A stretch of 64,000 nucleotides of DNA, taken from NCBI RefSeq assembly GCF_002024805.1, contig NZ_CP014337.1, forward strand, positions 1,488,001 through 1,552,000, read 5' to 3'. The position numbers and the translations under genes were made by a program. The DNA is from Elizabethkingia bruuniana. Lineage in GTDB: Bacteria; Bacteroidota; Bacteroidia; Flavobacteriales; Weeksellaceae. The first letter of the stretch is position 1. Each line of letters opens with the position of its first letter. Below, piece by piece: positions 51,954 through 61,716 of the stretch. The notes beneath the pieces were generated by a model. The model ran no database searches. It was not told the DNA's origin and saw only the letters and a list, made by a program, of their open reading frames with translations.

Positions 51954-52679
51954 ATGGAACAAAACACTTACGAACCAAGGACAATTCAGGTAGTTCCTGA
52001 AGAGCTGAAAGCAAGTCAGGCGAAGTACATGTCGAAAGTTTATGGATGGATGTCACTGGCTTTAGTGGTAACTGGTTTAATTGCTTATTTGGTTGCAGGG
52101 AGCGAAACTCTTATTACTGCAATTATGGCTAATAAACTTCTTTTTTATGGATTAATCATTGCTGAGTTTGGGTTGGTAATCTGGTTGTCTACCAGAATTG
52201 CTAAAATGTCTACGACTACCGCAATTGCTGCATTTATGGGTTATGCCATATTAAATGGTTTAACATTATCATTAATATTCCTAATCTATACCTTCTCTTC
52301 TATTGCATTAACATTCTTTGTTACAGCTGGTACATTTGCTGTAATGAGTGTTTACGGATATGTTACCAAAACAGATTTAACAAAGATTGGTAAAATCATG
52401 ATGATGCTGTTGGTAGGTATAATCATTGCTTCTTTAGTGAACCTATTCTTAAAGAGCCCAATGATTTACTGGATTACAACTTACGTAGGTGTTGCAGTTT
52501 TTGTAGGACTTATAGCTTATGACACTCAGAAAATTAAGAATTATTTCCTTGAGCTAAACGGAGATGAATCTTTAATGGGAAGAATGGCTATTATGGGAGC
52601 TTTAACACTATACTTAGACTTTATCAACCTGTTCTTATTCCTTCTAAGATTATTTGGAGGCGGAAGAAGCAACGACTAA
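51954..52679 (+). CDS. Bax inhibitor-1 / YccA family membrane protein
   Basis: A 241-residue inner-membrane protein with seven hydrophobic segments. The family features are YMSKVYGWMSLALVVTGLIA near the N-terminus, VGLIAYDTQKIKNYFLE in the penultimate loop, and the final MGALTLYLDFINLFLFLLRL. Bacterial members include BsYetJ, a pH-dependent calcium leak channel, and YccA, an FtsH modulator; which applies here is open. Confidence 0.92.
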   Translation: MEQNTYEPRTIQVVPEELKASQAKYMSKVYGWMSLALVVTGLIAYLVAGSETLITAIMANKLLFYGLIIAEFGLVIWLSTRIAKMSTTTAIAAFMGYAILNGLTLSLIFLIYTFSSIALTFFVTAGTFAVMSVYGYVTKTDLTKIGKIMMMLLVGIIIASLVNLFLKSPMIYWITTYVGVAVFVGLIAYDTQKIKNYFLELNGDESLMGRMAIMGALTLYLDFINLFLFLLRLFGGGRSND

Positions 52680-52707
52680 GACATAGTCAAAATATAAAAA
52701 CTAAAGG

Positions 52708-52735
52708 CCGGAAGATTATTCTTCCGGTTTTTTTT
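52708..52735 (+). terminator. Terminator after the Bax inhibitor-1-like gene
   Basis: 7-bp arms CCGGAAG/CTTCCGG with a 6-nt loop and eight T residues. Confidence 0.9.
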
Positions 52736-52739
52736 ATGT

Positions 52740-53104
52740 TTATATTATTTTTTTATTAATAATTAAAAATTTATTGAATAAATAAAAACCATAATGTATA
52801 ATTAATTTAAAGTATTATGTATTTAATCATTTATTTATACCAAAACGGATAAAAATTATTAAAAATCTAATAATAATTTAATTATTTACACTAATTATAG
52901 AATTATAATATATTATATTTTTATAAAATTAAATAAATAAAATCACATATAAATACTTTTTATGTAATAAATATTCATATTATTTGTATTTTTTAATGCA
53001 TAATTATTCTTTTTTAACTTCATTTATTGAATTTAATTCAAAATATATTTTTTTATTTAGTTTAAAAACTACATATTTGAAACAGTTAAAAAAATTAATG
53101 TGAT
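52740..53104. other. AT-rich intergenic region upstream of susC
   Basis: About 365 bp of extremely AT-rich sequence without an ORF. A probable -7 box CATATTTG (53072-53079, one deviation from TAnnTTTG) lies 26 bp before the susC ATG. I see no clear operator or RNA structure in the rest. Confidence 0.5.
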
Positions 53105-56071
53105 ATGAATAAACTAACTAACAGTATTTTGGCTGTAGTTTTGTCTTCTTCTTTTGTAATAATATCAGCACAAAAGAAGAATCAGGATACAGCTACAACC
53201 AAAGAAATTGAAGGAGTTGTTGTAACTGCTCTGGGAATAAAAAGAGACCAAAAAGCCATAGGTTATGCAGCTCAGGAGATTAAAGGCGATCTTATTACTA
53301 CTTCCCGTCAGACTAGTGCTGTAGGAGCTTTATCAGGGAATGTCGCTGGAGTTCAGGTTACAACATCGTCTGCTTCTATGGGAGGGTCGGCAAGAATTGT
53401 TTTAAGAGGAATAGGTTCTATAAACGGGGAAAACAGGCCTCTAATAGTTGTAGATGGTATACCTTTTAACAATGCGAATTTCAATACCGGCTCTACTCTC
53501 AATAATTCCGGAACAACAGCCAGAGGTGCCGGAGGTGTAGATTATGGTGACGCATCATCCGATATTAATCCGGATGATATAGAGTCGGTAGTTGTATTGA
53601 AGGGCGGACCTGCAGCTGCTCTTTACGGAGCAAGAGCCATTAATGGTGCTATAGTATATACAACAAAAAAAGGTAAAGGAGGGAAAACGCAAGTTGTACT
53701 GAATTCGGGAATCTCTTTCGAAAGCATATATAAGATGCCTAGGTTGCAAAAGGAATATGGGCAGGGTTCTGAGCAAAGTGCTCTGCCTACTCAGGTAATC
53801 AACGGGAAAACCTATAATATTGCAGAATATACTGTAGATGAATCATGGGGACCAAAATACAATCCAAACATAAAGTATCTGCCTTGGTATGCTTTCGACC
53901 CTGAATTTAAAGATGACTACATGAAGGAAGTTCCATGGATTGCTCCTCGTCATGATGTAGATTCATTTTTTAAAACGGGTGTTACTTATAATAATAATAT
54001 TTCTATTTCAAGAGCATTTGAAAAAACAGGAATTCGGTTCTCTTATGGAAATATCAAAACAGAGGGTATATTTCCAAATTCCAGTCTAAAGAAGAACTCA
54101 ATGAATATTAATATCACAAGTCAGTTGAGTGACAGACTAAAATTAGATGCAGGGATTACCTATAATTTGACAGAAGGATTTAATAGGCCGGAGCAAGGCT
54201 ACGGAAACAATTCTGTTGCACAGAAATTTTTTCAGTTTGGTCCCCGCTCATTAGATTTTGCTAAAGCAAGAGATTATAAACTGGAAAATGGTAAACAGAG
54301 AACCTGGAACCGGATAGCTTGGGATAATGCCAATCCTAAATATTCAGACAATCCATATTGGACAGTTTTTGAAAATTATACAACAGACAAGAGACAGCGT
54401 GTATATGGTAATGCTACATTAACATATAACCTTATAGGAAAAAGTCTTTATGCTGTTGGAAATATGTATGGTGACATTTATTCATTTAGTAATGACGGAA
54501 GAGTTGCTATAGGTTCTCAGGCACAGTCAGGCTATTTTATAACAAAAAGAAATTTTTCAGAATATAATTATGAATTAAGATTACATTTCGACCATAGATT
54601 TGGAGATTTTAGTATCAATTCATTTGTTGGAACTAATATGAGACAGTCTAAATCGGATATGCTCTATGGAAAAACAAACGGAGGGCTTGTAATTCCAAAT
54701 TTTTATAATCTAAAGAATGGATACGGAGTTTCTACTGTTTTACAAAGTTTTGCAGACAGAAGAGTTTATTCATTATATGAGTCTGTGTCATTGGGCTATA
54801 AAGATACTTTCTTTATCGATGCCACAAATAGAACAGATTGGTCATCTACAATTCCACAAAGTTATAACTACCCTTCTATTTCAGGTAGCTTTGTATTTTC
54901 CAACCTGATTAAAGCAAATTGGTTAAACTTCGCTAAATTAAGAGGAGGCTGGGCTAATATTGCATCTGATGCAGATCCATACCAGCTGGTAAATGTATAC
55001 GATGTTGGTTTACCATTCTTAAACCTACCAAGATTTAGTAATACAAATGCCAGTAAAAATCCAAACTTACTAAATGAAAGAAAAATTACTTCTGAAATAG
55101 GATTGCAGGCAAACATGTTCAGTAATAGATTTGGGATAGATGTCACTTATTATAATTCCAAAGTAAAAGACCAGATTATTGAATTGCCTGTTGATGGAGG
55201 AACAGGGCGTGATACCAAAGTTATTAACGTTGGTGAGATGTCTAATAAAGGTGTTGAATTAACACTTAATGGGAAAATATTGAAATCGAAAGACTTCTCG
55301 TGGGATGTAAATTTAAATTTTTCAAAAAACAATAACAAACTAGTTACGCTTTCTCCTGATGCTAAAAACTTACTCTTAGCAAACGCGCCTTTCAGAGTCG
55401 GCGTTTATGCTGTAGAAGGAATGAGATACGGACAGATTTATGGAACCGATTATACATATGATGACAAGGGGAATAAGGTTATTGGAGCCAATGGATATTA
55501 TGTTCCAACTTCCACTCCGGTCTATTTAGGTTCTTACCTGCCTGATTATAATGCCGGGCTCAGAAATACGATCAGATACAAGAATTTCACACTTAGTGCA
55601 TTAATAGACCGTCAAAAAGGTGGTAAATATTTTTCTACAACACATATGTTTGGGACGTATAGTGGTATGTTGGAAAAAACTACGGCCAATAATATGAGAG
55701 AAGTAGGACTTGTTCTCCCTGGTGTAGTAAAGCAAACAGATGGATCATATATTCAGAATACCAAAAATATCGATGCATACACATACGCAATCAGTCATTA
55801 CAATGTGGTGGATGCTGCAAATGTATTTGATTCAAGTTACTGGAAGTTAAGAGAAGTTACTTTAACCTATACTTTACCAAAAGGACTTCTAAATAATGCT
55901 ATTCAGGATATAAGTATTACAGCATTTGCTAGAAATTTATTTACATGGGGGCTGGCTTGGGATATAGATCCTGAAACAGCATCCTATGCAAGTGGAAATG
56001 TTCAGGGACTGGAGGGAGGTTCTCTTCCTTCAACAAGAACTTATGGGCTTAATATTCAATTCAAATTTTAA
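53105..56071 (+). CDS. SusC/RagA-type TonB-dependent outer-membrane receptor
   Basis: A 988-residue outer-membrane transporter that works with the SusD protein encoded next to it. Signal peptide LTNSILAVVLSSSFVIISAQ, then directly a TonB-box-like stretch EIEGVVVTALGIKRDQKAIG, the plug domain (about 50-190; IVVDGIPFNN, VLKGGPAAALYGARAINGAI), and the beta-barrel ending in TYGLNIQFKF. The N-terminal CarboxypepD_reg-like domain of many SusC proteins is absent. Substrate unknown. Confidence 0.94.
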   Translation: MNKLTNSILAVVLSSSFVIISAQKKNQDTATTKEIEGVVVTALGIKRDQKAIGYAAQEIKGDLITTSRQTSAVGALSGNVAGVQVTTSSASMGGSARIVLRGIGSINGENRPLIVVDGIPFNNANFNTGSTLNNSGTTARGAGGVDYGDASSDINPDDIESVVVLKGGPAAALYGARAINGAIVYTTKKGKGGKTQVVLNSGISFESIYKMPRLQKEYGQGSEQSALPTQVINGKTYNIAEYTVDESWGPKYNPNIKYLPWYAFDPEFKDDYMKEVPWIAPRHDVDSFFKTGVTYNNNISISRAFEKTGIRFSYGNIKTEGIFPNSSLKKNSMNINITSQLSDRLKLDAGITYNLTEGFNRPEQGYGNNSVAQKFFQFGPRSLDFAKARDYKLENGKQRTWNRIAWDNANPKYSDNPYWTVFENYTTDKRQRVYGNATLTYNLIGKSLYAVGNMYGDIYSFSNDGRVAIGSQAQSGYFITKRNFSEYNYELRLHFDHRFGDFSINSFVGTNMRQSKSDMLYGKTNGGLVIPNFYNLKNGYGVSTVLQSFADRRVYSLYESVSLGYKDTFFIDATNRTDWSSTIPQSYNYPSISGSFVFSNLIKANWLNFAKLRGGWANIASDADPYQLVNVYDVGLPFLNLPRFSNTNASKNPNLLNERKITSEIGLQANMFSNRFGIDVTYYNSKVKDQIIELPVDGGTGRDTKVINVGEMSNKGVELTLNGKILKSKDFSWDVNLNFSKNNNKLVTLSPDAKNLLLANAPFRVGVYAVEGMRYGQIYGTDYTYDDKGNKVIGANGYYVPTSTPVYLGSYLPDYNAGLRNTIRYKNFTLSALIDRQKGGKYFSTTHMFGTYSGMLEKTTANNMREVGLVLPGVVKQTDGSYIQNTKNIDAYTYAISHYNVVDAANVFDSSYWKLREVTLTYTLPKGLLNNAIQDISITAFARNLFTWGLAWDIDPETASYASGNVQGLEGGSLPSTRTYGLNIQFKF

Positions 56072-56082
56072 TTAAATCAGCA

Positions 56083-57735
56083 ATGAAAAAAATAAAAATA
56101 TTACCAGTAATAACATTAGGAGCTTTACTTATACTTGCTAGTTGTCAGGATCAGAGTTTAGAAGATATCAACAGAAATCCTAATGATCCTGAGAAAGTTT
56201 TTAGTTCAGGTTTAATGAATTCTGCCACAAAGGAATTAATGGATGCTACAAGAAATGGTTTTGAGTCAGGAAGAATGTCTTTGCCATGGATTCAATATTC
56301 TGCGCAGGTAGCTTATACAGAGGAAGATAGGTTTCAGTTTAGAGAGACTTCCAGTCAGGCTCTTTATTCAAACTTATATAAAGTAATTCTGGATTTTAAA
56401 TCAATAATTGATTTGAATACCGACCCATCCAGAATAGTTGAGATGAAGCAATATGGAGATACTCAGAATCAGATTGCAACAGCCCGAATTATGTTAGCTT
56501 ATAGCTTTTCGATTCTCGCAGATACATTCGGATCAGTACCCTATTGGTCTTACGGAAATAAAGATGTCGATTTTCAGGGTCTAAATCTGGAAAAATATCC
56601 GATGCCTTTGTATGCTTCACAGGAAAAAATATATACAGATATTCTAAAAGAATTAAAAGAGGCCTCGCAACAGTTAAATACAAGTGAGCCAGGATTGGCA
56701 GGCGATGTTATTTATAACAGGGATGTATTAAAATGGAGGAAATTTGCAAACTCTCTGAGGCTAAGGATTGCAAACCGGTTAAAAGACGCTATACCAGGTG
56801 CTAATGCCCATATACAGGATGCAATAGCTTCAGGGCTTATGACATCGAATGGTGATAATGCTGTACAAAAATATCAGAATGATAAATTATTGCCCTCGCC
56901 AATGTTTGATGCTGTATTTGTACGAAACAGGACTGACTTTAAAATTACCAATACAATGGTCAATACACTTAAAGGGATTTTAGGTGGGTTTAGTGTGGAT
57001 CCAAGATTGTTTAAATATGCTGCACCTGTTTACAGGGTTGATAGTAATGACGATTACATTCTTGATACCAGTGGTAACAAAATTAAAGTTACAATCGATC
57101 CCAACCTTGCAGCATTTGAATATAGTAATAGTAATAAACTTGATAATTACGTAGGTTTGCCATATGGGCTAACCAGAACTATGGTAGCCCGTCAGGATGC
57201 TGCCGGAACTTCATGGTGGAGTAATAATGTAATTAAAGCTGACTTTGGGGAAGTTTTAATGGAGTATTCGGAGGTGCAGTTTATTCTGTCGGAAGTTAAT
57301 GGATGGAACGATACTAATTATAAGGCAGCAGTTAGAGCTTCTATGGAAAAATGGAATGTTCCTGTAAGTAGTATCAATACTTTTGTAAGTTCTCTGCCTG
57401 CAGCTAATAAAGCAAATGTACTAAACCAAAAATGGGTAGCATTGTACATGCAGCCTCAGGAAGCATATGCAGAGTGGAGAAGAACCGGATATCCTAATTT
57501 TTTAATTAAGCCTGGTGATGTAAATAATTTGGTGGTACCTGCTGTAGATGGTGCTACGACTTATACCTTCACACCAATTTCCCCCTCTGATTATACTTTA
57601 ACGGAAATGCCTTCAAGAATAACATATCCGGGAACACTAGCTAAACTTAATCCTAATGGATATGCTTCAGGGGTTAAAAACCTTGGTCCGGGAGGAGATA
57701 AATTAAACACAAAGCTTATCTGGGATAAAAATTAG
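56083..57735 (+). CDS. SusD/RagB-type nutrient-binding outer-membrane lipoprotein
   Basis: A 550-residue lipoprotein (signal peptide ending LLILASC, Cys21), 11 bp after susC. DINRNPNDPEKVF, ARIMLAYSFSILADTFGSVP, and EYSEVQFILSEVNGW are typical of the SusD-like_2 branch (PF12771), as is the C-terminal WVALYMQPQEAYAEWRRTGYP. It forms the lid of the SusCD complex. This branch is often linked to peptide rather than glycan uptake, but no degradative enzyme is adjacent here. Confidence 0.92.
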   Translation: MKKIKILPVITLGALLILASCQDQSLEDINRNPNDPEKVFSSGLMNSATKELMDATRNGFESGRMSLPWIQYSAQVAYTEEDRFQFRETSSQALYSNLYKVILDFKSIIDLNTDPSRIVEMKQYGDTQNQIATARIMLAYSFSILADTFGSVPYWSYGNKDVDFQGLNLEKYPMPLYASQEKIYTDILKELKEASQQLNTSEPGLAGDVIYNRDVLKWRKFANSLRLRIANRLKDAIPGANAHIQDAIASGLMTSNGDNAVQKYQNDKLLPSPMFDAVFVRNRTDFKITNTMVNTLKGILGGFSVDPRLFKYAAPVYRVDSNDDYILDTSGNKIKVTIDPNLAAFEYSNSNKLDNYVGLPYGLTRTMVARQDAAGTSWWSNNVIKADFGEVLMEYSEVQFILSEVNGWNDTNYKAAVRASMEKWNVPVSSINTFVSSLPAANKANVLNQKWVALYMQPQEAYAEWRRTGYPNFLIKPGDVNNLVVPAVDGATTYTFTPISPSDYTLTEMPSRITYPGTLAKLNPNGYASGVKNLGPGGDKLNTKLIWDKN

Positions 57736-57759
57736 ATTTTCTTTTAACTACATACTTGT

Positions 57760-57789
57760 ATCCGTCTCATAATAAAATTTGAGACGGAT
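57760..57789 (+). terminator. Terminator after the susCD pair
   Basis: 10-bp arms ATCCGTCTCA and TGAGACGGAT followed by a T-rich stretch. Confidence 0.8.
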
Positions 57790-57828
57790 TTATATTTTTA
57801 TATAAGCCATTCCTGCTCTTTTTTGTCA

Positions 57829-57836
57829 TAGTTTTG
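57829..57836 (+). promoter_or_regulatory. -7 box upstream of the racemase-family gene
   Basis: TAGTTTTG, exact TAnnTTTG, 23 bp before the start codon. Confidence 0.5.
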
Positions 57837-57858
57837 TATTATAGTTTTAAAGTCTAAA

Positions 57859-59289
57859 ATGAAAAAAATTGCAGTTATTGGAGGGCTTGGTACATTATCT
57901 GGCGGAGATTTATTTTTTAAATTATTAAAGAATAAAGAAGTCTTAAAAAATCAGTTAGATTATCAGTTCTATTTTGAACAGTATCCATATAATCAGATGA
58001 ATCTGCCATTGTATAATGAGGAAGATATAAAATCGAGAAAATATTACACATACACTGTTTGTAAAAATTTTGAAAATAAAAATGTTTCCGGAATCTTGTT
58101 GCCTTGTTTCGCAAGTCATTCATTTTTAGAAGAATTGCAAAAAGAGATTCCCATTCCTATTATAAACATCTTTGACGCCGTACTGGAGTATTTAAAAGTA
58201 AGATATAATCCCGGAGCCAGAATTGGGATTTTAACATCCAATTATGTAAAAGAGCTTCAGATGCTTCATCAATATTTTCAGGATTATGAATTGATTTTTC
58301 CTGAGAATCAAGACACCTTAATGAATGCTATTTATGGGGATCTGGGTATAAAAAATGGCTATATGGAAGGTTTGTCGCTAGAATATGTTTCGGAGGTATG
58401 CGATGAATTAATGCAGAAAGGGTGTGAATTGATTTTACCGAGTATTACGGAGATTTCTGTTATAACTGAACAGCTTTGGAAAAGAGGATTTCCGGTAGTA
58501 GATGTCAATCAAGTATATGCTGATTACGCATTGAAAACGGATACTAATAAACCGGTAAAACCTTTCAAACTAGGAATAATGGGTGGTGTTGGTCCTTCGG
58601 CTACAGTTGATTTCATGAACAAGATTATACAGAACACGCCAGCGACTAAAGACCAGGACCATATTAAAATGGTGGTAGAGCAAAATCCTCAGATTCCGGA
58701 CCGGACAGCAAATATAGTTTGGAATGAAACGGATCCTACTATTGCAATGTTTTCTACTTGCAAACGTTTAGAAGCAGAAGGTGCAGATGCTATTGCTATC
58801 CCTTGTAATACTGCTCATGCATTTGTAAAAAACATTCAGGAACATTTGAATATTCCAATACTCAATATGCTCACTTCTACAACAGAATATATTCTTAATA
58901 AATTTGGTAAGAATATTAAAGTTGGTTTATTGGCTACAAGCGGAACGATACAAAGTAAAGTATACACAGATGTTCTTTATGAATATGGATTTAATGTAGT
59001 TATTCCGGATGAAGAACATCAGAAATGCGTAATGGAAAGTATTTATGGAGAATATGGTGTGAAAGCAGGTTATGAGACAGGTGTTTGCAAAGAAAATATT
59101 CTGAAAAGTGCAGGTTACCTCATTAGCCAGGGTGCAGAAGTTATTATCTTAGGCTGCACAGAGCTTCCTCTGTTATTTCCAAATGAATCAGAAATTAGAT
59201 ATGATGACAATATGATTTCTCTGATTGATCCTACATTAGTTTTGGCTAAGAAGATAGTTGCTTTAGCAGTAGGTACTTCAGATTCTTAA
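57859..59289 (+). CDS. Tandem Asp/Glu racemase-family protein (two fused domains)
   Basis: At 476 residues it is about twice the usual 230-residue aspartate/glutamate racemase. The C-terminal repeat (about 233-476) has both catalytic Cys: Cys316 in AIPCNTAHAF and Cys433 in ILGCTELPLL, plus the start motif LGIMGGVGPSATVDF. The N-terminal repeat (1-228) starts IAVIGGLGTLSGGDLFF and keeps Cys83 in LLPCFASHSF but has Ser195 (LILPSITEIS) instead of the second Cys. Racemase activity is likely in the C-domain only; the N-domain may be regulatory. Confidence 0.85.
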   Translation: MKKIAVIGGLGTLSGGDLFFKLLKNKEVLKNQLDYQFYFEQYPYNQMNLPLYNEEDIKSRKYYTYTVCKNFENKNVSGILLPCFASHSFLEELQKEIPIPIINIFDAVLEYLKVRYNPGARIGILTSNYVKELQMLHQYFQDYELIFPENQDTLMNAIYGDLGIKNGYMEGLSLEYVSEVCDELMQKGCELILPSITEISVITEQLWKRGFPVVDVNQVYADYALKTDTNKPVKPFKLGIMGGVGPSATVDFMNKIIQNTPATKDQDHIKMVVEQNPQIPDRTANIVWNETDPTIAMFSTCKRLEAEGADAIAIPCNTAHAFVKNIQEHLNIPILNMLTSTTEYILNKFGKNIKVGLLATSGTIQSKVYTDVLYEYGFNVVIPDEEHQKCVMESIYGEYGVKAGYETGVCKENILKSAGYLISQGAEVIILGCTELPLLFPNESEIRYDDNMISLIDPTLVLAKKIVALAVGTSDS

Positions 59290-59368
59290 TACTTTTTTAA
59301 TATGAAGACACTACAGGCTATCGATGAAAAAATGTAGAATTCTTTCTGCACATTTTTAAATAAAAAAA

Positions 59369-59391
59369 GCCATAGATTCAAAATCTATGGC
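59369..59391. terminator. Bidirectional terminator between the racemase and TIGR02757 genes
   Basis: GCCATAGAT/ATCTATGGC stem with an A-run on the left, between convergent genes. Confidence 0.75.
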
Positions 59392-59427
59392 GTTTGTATT
59401 TTCAGAAGAGAGTCTTATTATGCTACT

Positions 59428-60195
59428 CTATTCTAATTCTTTTGTTACTCCTAATCCGAAAAGTGCAAAATCATAAAGTGCAGGATCTTCGGAATTATAC
59501 TTTCTGAGCTTTACATCCAGTTCCTCTACAGCTTTCCAGTCATTCTGCTTTCTGTTCAGTATTCCCAATTGTCTGGCAATATTTCCGGAATGTACATCCA
59601 GAGGACAAGATAATTTTTTTTGATCTAAGCCCGACCATATTCCCAGGTCTACTCCTCTTTTATCCTTTCTTACCATCCATCTCAGGTACATAATCAGACG
59701 TTTGGCCGCAGAATTTTTATAGGTACTGCTTACATGCTTATAGCACCGGTGATTATTTTCATTAAGGAATGCTGTTCGGAAACGCTCCAAAGCATGGTAG
59801 AAATTTTGTTCATCATCCTTTGGCTGGAAAAAATAAGCAAGAGATTCCTGCTCCTGATAGAGTCTTTGCAGATTGAAAATAAATTGCTTCAGGTCTTCCC
59901 CATTAAATGTTCTGTGTACAGCTTTATCTTCTATACTTTTAAAATCCGATTCTTTGGCATTCATTACAAAATCATAGGGAGAATTCCCCATGAAGTTCAT
60001 GATCTTAGTAGCATTGGTGATAATGCTTTTTCTGTTTCCCCAGGCTAGTGTAGCTGCAAAGAACCCAGAAATTTCGATATCCTGCTTCATAGAATAACGA
60101 TGTGGAATCTGAAGCGGATCACTATTAATATATTCCGGATGGTTGAAAGCATCAGCTTTCTCATTCAGAAATGCAAAAATTTCTTTTTCAGTCAT
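59428..60195 (-). CDS. TIGR02757 (DUF2400) family protein
   Basis: A 255-residue protein with the family hallmarks DPLQIPHRY, FFAATLAWGNRKSIITNATK, KRLIMYLRWMVRKDKRGVDL, and CPLDVHSGNIARQLGIL. The family is widespread but has no assigned function; the helical pattern is reminiscent of HhH-GPD DNA glycosylases (inference). Start is 1 bp from the rnz stop, so the two are cotranscribed. Confidence 0.88.
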   Translation of the reverse strand: MTEKEIFAFLNEKADAFNHPEYINSDPLQIPHRYSMKQDIEISGFFAATLAWGNRKSIITNATKIMNFMGNSPYDFVMNAKESDFKSIEDKAVHRTFNGEDLKQFIFNLQRLYQEQESLAYFFQPKDDEQNFYHALERFRTAFLNENNHRCYKHVSSTYKNSAAKRLIMYLRWMVRKDKRGVDLGIWSGLDQKKLSCPLDVHSGNIARQLGILNRKQNDWKAVEELDVKLRKYNSEDPALYDFALFGLGVTKELE

Positions 60196-60196
60196 T

Positions 60197-61111
60197 TTAT
60201 ACTTTTACAGGCTCTAAAGCTATTGGTAAAAAAGTATTTGGAAAGTATTCACGGGCTTCGTCAGTAAAGACGGTCAGGTCTGCATACCGATTAGAAAAAT
60301 GTCCTAAAATAAGTTTCTTAACACCCGCTCTTTGTGCAATAATTGCAGCCTCTTTTGCCGTAGTATGTCCTGTATAATCTGCCATTTCTTTTAGATCGTG
60401 CAGGAAAGTAGATTCATGGTATAACAAATCTACATTTTCAATTATTGGTATAATATCCTCTTTGAATCTGGTATCAGAACAGAAAGCATAAGATACAGGA
60501 GGTTCCGGATCCGTAGTTAATATCTCATTTTTCAACACATATCCATCAGATAAAACAAAGTCTTTACCACGTTTCAGATTATGGTAATCACAGATTTCAA
60601 TTTCAGAATATTTAGAAATCTCCACCATATTCAACCGTCTGTCTTTTGGCTTCTCTCTGAAAAGATATCCATTACAGTAAATTCGGTGATCTAAAGGTAT
60701 GGTCCATACCTCCAGTTTATCATCTTCATAGACTTTTTGAGATTGATCTCCTTCCAGTTCATGATAAATAATTGGAAAACCGCGATGGGTTTCGGTAATT
60801 TCAAATATAGTTTCCAACATCTTCTTGATTCCTTTCGGCCCATAGATATGCAATTCCTGGTCTCTTCCTAAAAGTCGGAATGAAGCAATAAGTCCGGGCA
60901 GCCCGAAACAATGATCTCCATGAAGATGAGAGATGAAAATATGATTGATCTTAGAAAACTTTGCTTTAGCTTTTCTCAGTTGTACCTGTGTTCCTTCACC
61001 ACAGTCGATAAGAAAACAGCGTTCATCCATTTCCAGGAATTGTGCTGTAGGTGAAGATTTAACGGTTGGTATTGCTGAATTATAACCTAAAATAGTGAGA
61101 TATGCCCCCAA
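60197..61111 (-). CDS. rnz: Ribonuclease Z
   Basis: tRNA 3'-processing endonuclease of the metallo-beta-lactamase fold, 304 residues. Zinc motif ISHLHGDHCFGLPG, the opening LTILGYNSAIPTVKSSPTAQ, CSDTRFKEDIIP, HESTFL and LGHFSNRYADL are all present. Confidence 0.95.
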   Translation of the reverse strand: MGAYLTILGYNSAIPTVKSSPTAQFLEMDERCFLIDCGEGTQVQLRKAKAKFSKINHIFISHLHGDHCFGLPGLIASFRLLGRDQELHIYGPKGIKKMLETIFEITETHRGFPIIYHELEGDQSQKVYEDDKLEVWTIPLDHRIYCNGYLFREKPKDRRLNMVEISKYSEIEICDYHNLKRGKDFVLSDGYVLKNEILTTDPEPPVSYAFCSDTRFKEDIIPIIENVDLLYHESTFLHDLKEMADYTGHTTAKEAAIIAQRAGVKKLILGHFSNRYADLTVFTDEAREYFPNTFLPIALEPVKV

Positions 61112-61144
61112 AATTTATACTTAATTTTATAACAAATATACGTT

Positions 61145-61711
61145 TTATGCTTTTAAATAATCTAAAAACTTCTTCAAAGCATTGGCTCTATGGCTGATTT
61201 TATTTTTTTCTTCTGCAGGCATTTCAGCAAATGTAATGCTGTGATCCTTAGGAATAAAAATCGGATCATAACCGAAACCTTTCTCTCCGCTTGGTTTGTA
61301 TGTTAAAGTTCCATACACTCTGCCTTCAAAGTATTCTTCTTTTCCTTCGGAAATAAGACAAAGAACGGTAATAAAGTACGCTTCACGATCTGTACTGTCC
61401 TCCATTTCGCCCAGAACCTTTACAATATTTGCTTTAAAATCATGATCGCCCGCATATCTTGCAGAGTAAATTCCTGGTCTTCCGTCTAGTGCAGGGACTA
61501 CAAGCCCGCTATCGTCTCCCAGACTTGGTTGTCCGGTTTTCTCAAAACAATATTTAGCTTTTATTTTTGCATTTGCTTCAAAACTGTCGCCATCTTCAAT
61601 GATCTCTTCAAAAAGATCATAATCGGTAAGACTTGTGATATTGTAATCGGGTAAAATTTGCTGAATTTCTTCTTTCTTGTGTTGATTGTGTGTTGCAACT
61701 AGAATTTCCAT
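61145..61711 (-). CDS. rdgB: Non-canonical purine NTP pyrophosphatase
   Basis: Removes dITP/XTP from the nucleotide pool (RdgB/HAM1 family), 188 residues. Motifs: VATHNQHKKEEI, SLGDDSGLVVPALDGRPGIY, SARYAG and GEKGFGYDPIFIP. Followed by rnz after 33 bp; preceded by the CPBP gene after 5 bp. Confidence 0.95.
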   Translation of the reverse strand: MEILVATHNQHKKEEIQQILPDYNITSLTDYDLFEEIIEDGDSFEANAKIKAKYCFEKTGQPSLGDDSGLVVPALDGRPGIYSARYAGDHDFKANIVKVLGEMEDSTDREAYFITVLCLISEGKEEYFEGRVYGTLTYKPSGEKGFGYDPIFIPKDHSITFAEMPAEEKNKISHRANALKKFLDYLKA

Positions 61712-61716
61712 CTTCG

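Noticed and set aside
52740-53104. Very AT-rich region considered as replication origin or horizontally acquired DNA
   Set aside because: No DnaA-box cluster, dnaA or parAB genes, integrase or direct repeats; AT-rich upstream regions are common before susC genes.
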